DNA of 64,000 nucleotides from Dimorphilus gyrociliatus. Its lineage: Eukaryota > Annelida > Polychaeta > Dinophilidae. The notes under the pieces are model-generated. The model searched no databases. It worked only from the letters and a program-made list of their open reading frames with translations, and was not told the DNA's origin. Positions within the stretch are counted from its first letter, which is position 1. Each line of letters starts with the position of its first letter. Where the stretch lies: assembly GCA_904063045.1 (NCBI GenBank), contig CAJFCJ010000002.1, positions 2,599,891-2,663,890 on the forward strand. The letters are read 5' to 3'. A program made the translations under genes and the position numbers. Positions 58,701 to 64,000 of this stretch are shown in pieces.

Positions 58701-60184
58701 TTCCCACTCTCTGAGATTCCTCTTCTAGACGTTCTTCAAATTCTTGTTTTTCCTCTTCTACTTCATTTACTTGGGTTTCTAATTGTCTTATAACTTCATC
58801 TCGTCTTTTAATAGAATCCTGAGTTGATTTGAGAGATTTTCTGTTGATAAAGAAATATTTAATATCAACCTAAACAAGCTAATTTATTTCATACTTCGTG
58901 CTTTCTAATCTCTTATAGACGTGGGTCGTTTTTTCTTTGGCTTTTATGAAAACAGGTCGCTTTTTCATTTCTTCTGCAGCCTTTTCCTTAATTTGTTCAT
59001 CAATTTTTGCCATATCTCTTTGAAATACCCCAATTTCCTTCTTTTTATCCTTTAACTGATTCTCAATCTATAGACAAATTATTAGATTTATTAAATAGGA
59101 ACTGCAGACTTTAAATGACAAATTATACCTTTTCTCTCTTTTTGCTTTCTTTATCTGCTTGTTCGTGTTTTTTCCTTAGCTCTATATCTGTTCCATTTAT
59201 TTCTTGTTCATTATGATAGAGTTTAAAGAGATGAAGCTGTTGTTCTTTGACGTTGAGTTCCTCTCTTAGAGCTTGATATTTATCAGCCTCTTCTTTTTCT
59301 AATCTAGCTTCTTTACGTTCTTGCGCGATTCCTTTCTTTTTGTGATAATTTTGCTGAGTTTCTTCCTCAGCCCTGTGCATTTCTTGTTTTGCCTTATCAT
59401 AATCTTCCTTCAATTCCAATGATCTACTCATTTCTTCAAACATTGCGGTTCTTTCTTTTGCGTTTTTCATCGCTATATTCTCAACTTGTCCTTGATAAAC
59501 GAGAAAGTTCTTACTCTTCATTAAAATGCCGATTTTTTCTAAAGCCGTTGAATATTCCTCAACTTTAACAACTCGACCATTTATTCGATACTCTGACGTA
59601 TTTCCGATAACGCTTCTAGAAAATCTAATTTCATCGCCTGTGTCAGGATCTTCGTAAACAGCGCTAACTTCACATTTATTACTAGCTGGTTTTCCGACTG
59701 GAGCACCATGAATCAAATCCTAAATGTACGTAAAAAGAATATAATTATAGAAAGAATCAAGAAACAACTTTTTTCAGTATTTAAAACTGTTATTCAAACA
59801 TTCTATTCGAAAGTGAAAGGTGTTAATAGATTTTAGTCTATAGTAAACACAATTTTGTTTATTATTTGAGAAGAAATAACTAACCGAAAGACGTTTTACT
59901 CTCAGGTTGCTTGCTCTTTCTCCAAGAACAAAACTGATAGCATCCATAAGATTCGATTTCCCTTAAATCACAAAAAAAACGTTAAAATTTCAAGGCCAGA
60001 AGATTTATAATGATTATTTGCAAAGTTTTTCTTGGAATATAAATTAAAATATAGTTAATTTGTTGAAAAATTTACCCGATCCATTGGGGCCGATAATAGC
60101 GGTAAAATTCTTAAAAGGCCCTACCACTTGTCGACCTTTATAGCTTTTAAAATTGACTACTTCCAAAACTTTTAGTCTTCCCAT
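55746..60184 (-). CDS. SMC1A: Cohesin ATPase SMC1
   Basis: Core cohesin subunit that pairs with SMC3 for sister-chromatid cohesion and loop extrusion. Eleven exons: 60076-60184, 59885-59961, 59129-59719, 58895-59067, 58246-58840, 57755-58188, 57497-57695, 57379-57447, 57190-57323, 57010-57137, 55746-56953; 3717 bases, 1238 aa (human 1233), every junction in phase. Start [20 protein letters not shown]. Walker [14 protein letters not shown] is split by the first intron. SMC1-type markers: [20 protein letters not shown] and [20 protein letters not shown]. The hinge lies near ISGGAR; coiled coils flank it. C-terminal head: signature [20 protein letters not shown] (about residue 1124) and Walker [18 protein letters not shown]. 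The first-exon start is the only ATG near the conserved N-terminus. It diverges from TMEM259. Nothing in it is abnormal. Confidence 0.98.
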
Positions 60185-60692
60185 AATTTCTTACTTATTT
60201 TTCTTAAACATTTAATTAAGATCGATCAGGAAAAAATCATATTGCACTCAATTTACATGAAATAAAGCCTTGGCGGTTTATATTCTACAACCACCATCAA
60301 TAGCTCCAATCTACTATGCGCATGCGCATGGAGGGAAAACTGGACAAAAATCGTTTACTATGCGAGAAAAAATAACAACATTATAATCTTTTATTAATGT
60401 ATTAATTACAGACAGCAATCAATAAAAGTTAAGGGATTTGTATTTTTAAAAAATTCGTACGAAAATAGTGTGAATCGGAAGTAGATGTCAGTGTAATTTC
60501 ATAATAAATCTCTCAAGATCGCCAGACCTGCAAGCCAAGCCTGATTTAATACGTTTTAAATAATTTAATGTACATTTTACTCTAATAAATTTACAGATCA
60601 ATGGCTTAACATGAACAAAACTTCTTAAAATTTTGGTACTTTTAGTTTTTACAGCCTGTCTATCTATTTTAATAAGATTACTAATCTTTCAG
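60185..60692. promoter_or_regulatory. Shared upstream region of SMC1 and TMEM259
   Basis: 508 bases between divergent start codons, including a GCGCATGCGCATG element at about 60318-60330 (NRF1-like palindromic core TGCGCATGCGCA). An acceptor (TAATCTTTCAG) ends just before the TMEM259 ATG, so its 5' UTR is spliced. Confidence 0.5.
60318..60329. promoter_or_regulatory. NRF1-type element TGCGCATGCGCA
   Basis: Perfect 12-base palindrome equal to the NRF1 consensus (TGCGCATGCGCA), about 135-145 bases upstream of the SMC1 start codon in the head-to-head region. Typical of housekeeping promoters. Confidence 0.5.

Positions 60693-64000
<3,308 letters not shown>

Overview
The window is animal nuclear DNA: AT-rich (about one third G+C by eye), spliceosomal introns with GTAAGT-like donors and pyrimidine-rich acceptors, and clear metazoan orthologues. 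An innexin places it in an invertebrate. The compact layout and the innexin flavour suggest a small-genome protostome, perhaps a lophotrochozoan such as an annelid, but the sequence does not fix the phylum. Gene models were assembled by hand: for each multi-exon gene I chained open segments through canonical GT/AG sites and checked that phases match and that the summed coding length divides by three.

Layout. 0-4.2 kb: the 3' part of a cationic amino acid transporter (SLC7, + strand) converges on a two-LIM-domain CRP/MLP-like gene (- strand). 4.8-15.4 kb: one large - strand gene encodes ankyrin repeats, then a PDZ-SH3-guanylate-kinase-like module of ZO (tight junction) type, a long Gln-rich tail with a 7-residue tandem repeat, and a terminal microexon that ends the protein in a class I PDZ ligand. 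18.0-22.7 kb: V-ATPase V0 subunit d (-) and the RNase P/MRP subunit POP1 (+) diverge from a 390-bp shared upstream region. 22.7-30.3 kb is gene-poor, with one weak candidate small gene. 30.3-35.0 kb: an innexin with an intronless coding region and an unrecognised Lys/Glu-rich coiled-coil gene, both -. 38.1-46.2 kb: an 11-exon MCC orthologue (-) with an EF-hand and a C-terminal ETSL; one of its introns holds + strand open segments. 47.5-52.0 kb is dense: LEPROT/VPS55-like (+), BABAM1/MERIT40 (-), EXOSC3/RRP40 (+) and RIBC2-like (+). 54.3-55.1 kb: a + strand reading frame carrying both a SILK and a KVTF protein phosphatase 1 docking motif. 55.7-60.2 kb: the cohesin ATPase SMC1 (-), complete in 11 exons. 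60.7-64 kb: the 5' part of membralin/TMEM259 (+), cut by the window end.

There is no operon-like or defence-like system. The genes are mostly unrelated housekeeping functions (cohesin, exosome, RNase P, V-ATPase, BRISC/BRCA1-A) mixed with cell-junction genes (ZO-like, innexin, MCC) and a ciliary gene. The most unusual items are the ankyrin-ZO architecture, a recurrent 8-mer AGATGGCG scattered between genes, and the novel PP1-docking frame. No transposon, tRNA, rRNA or CRISPR array was recognised.
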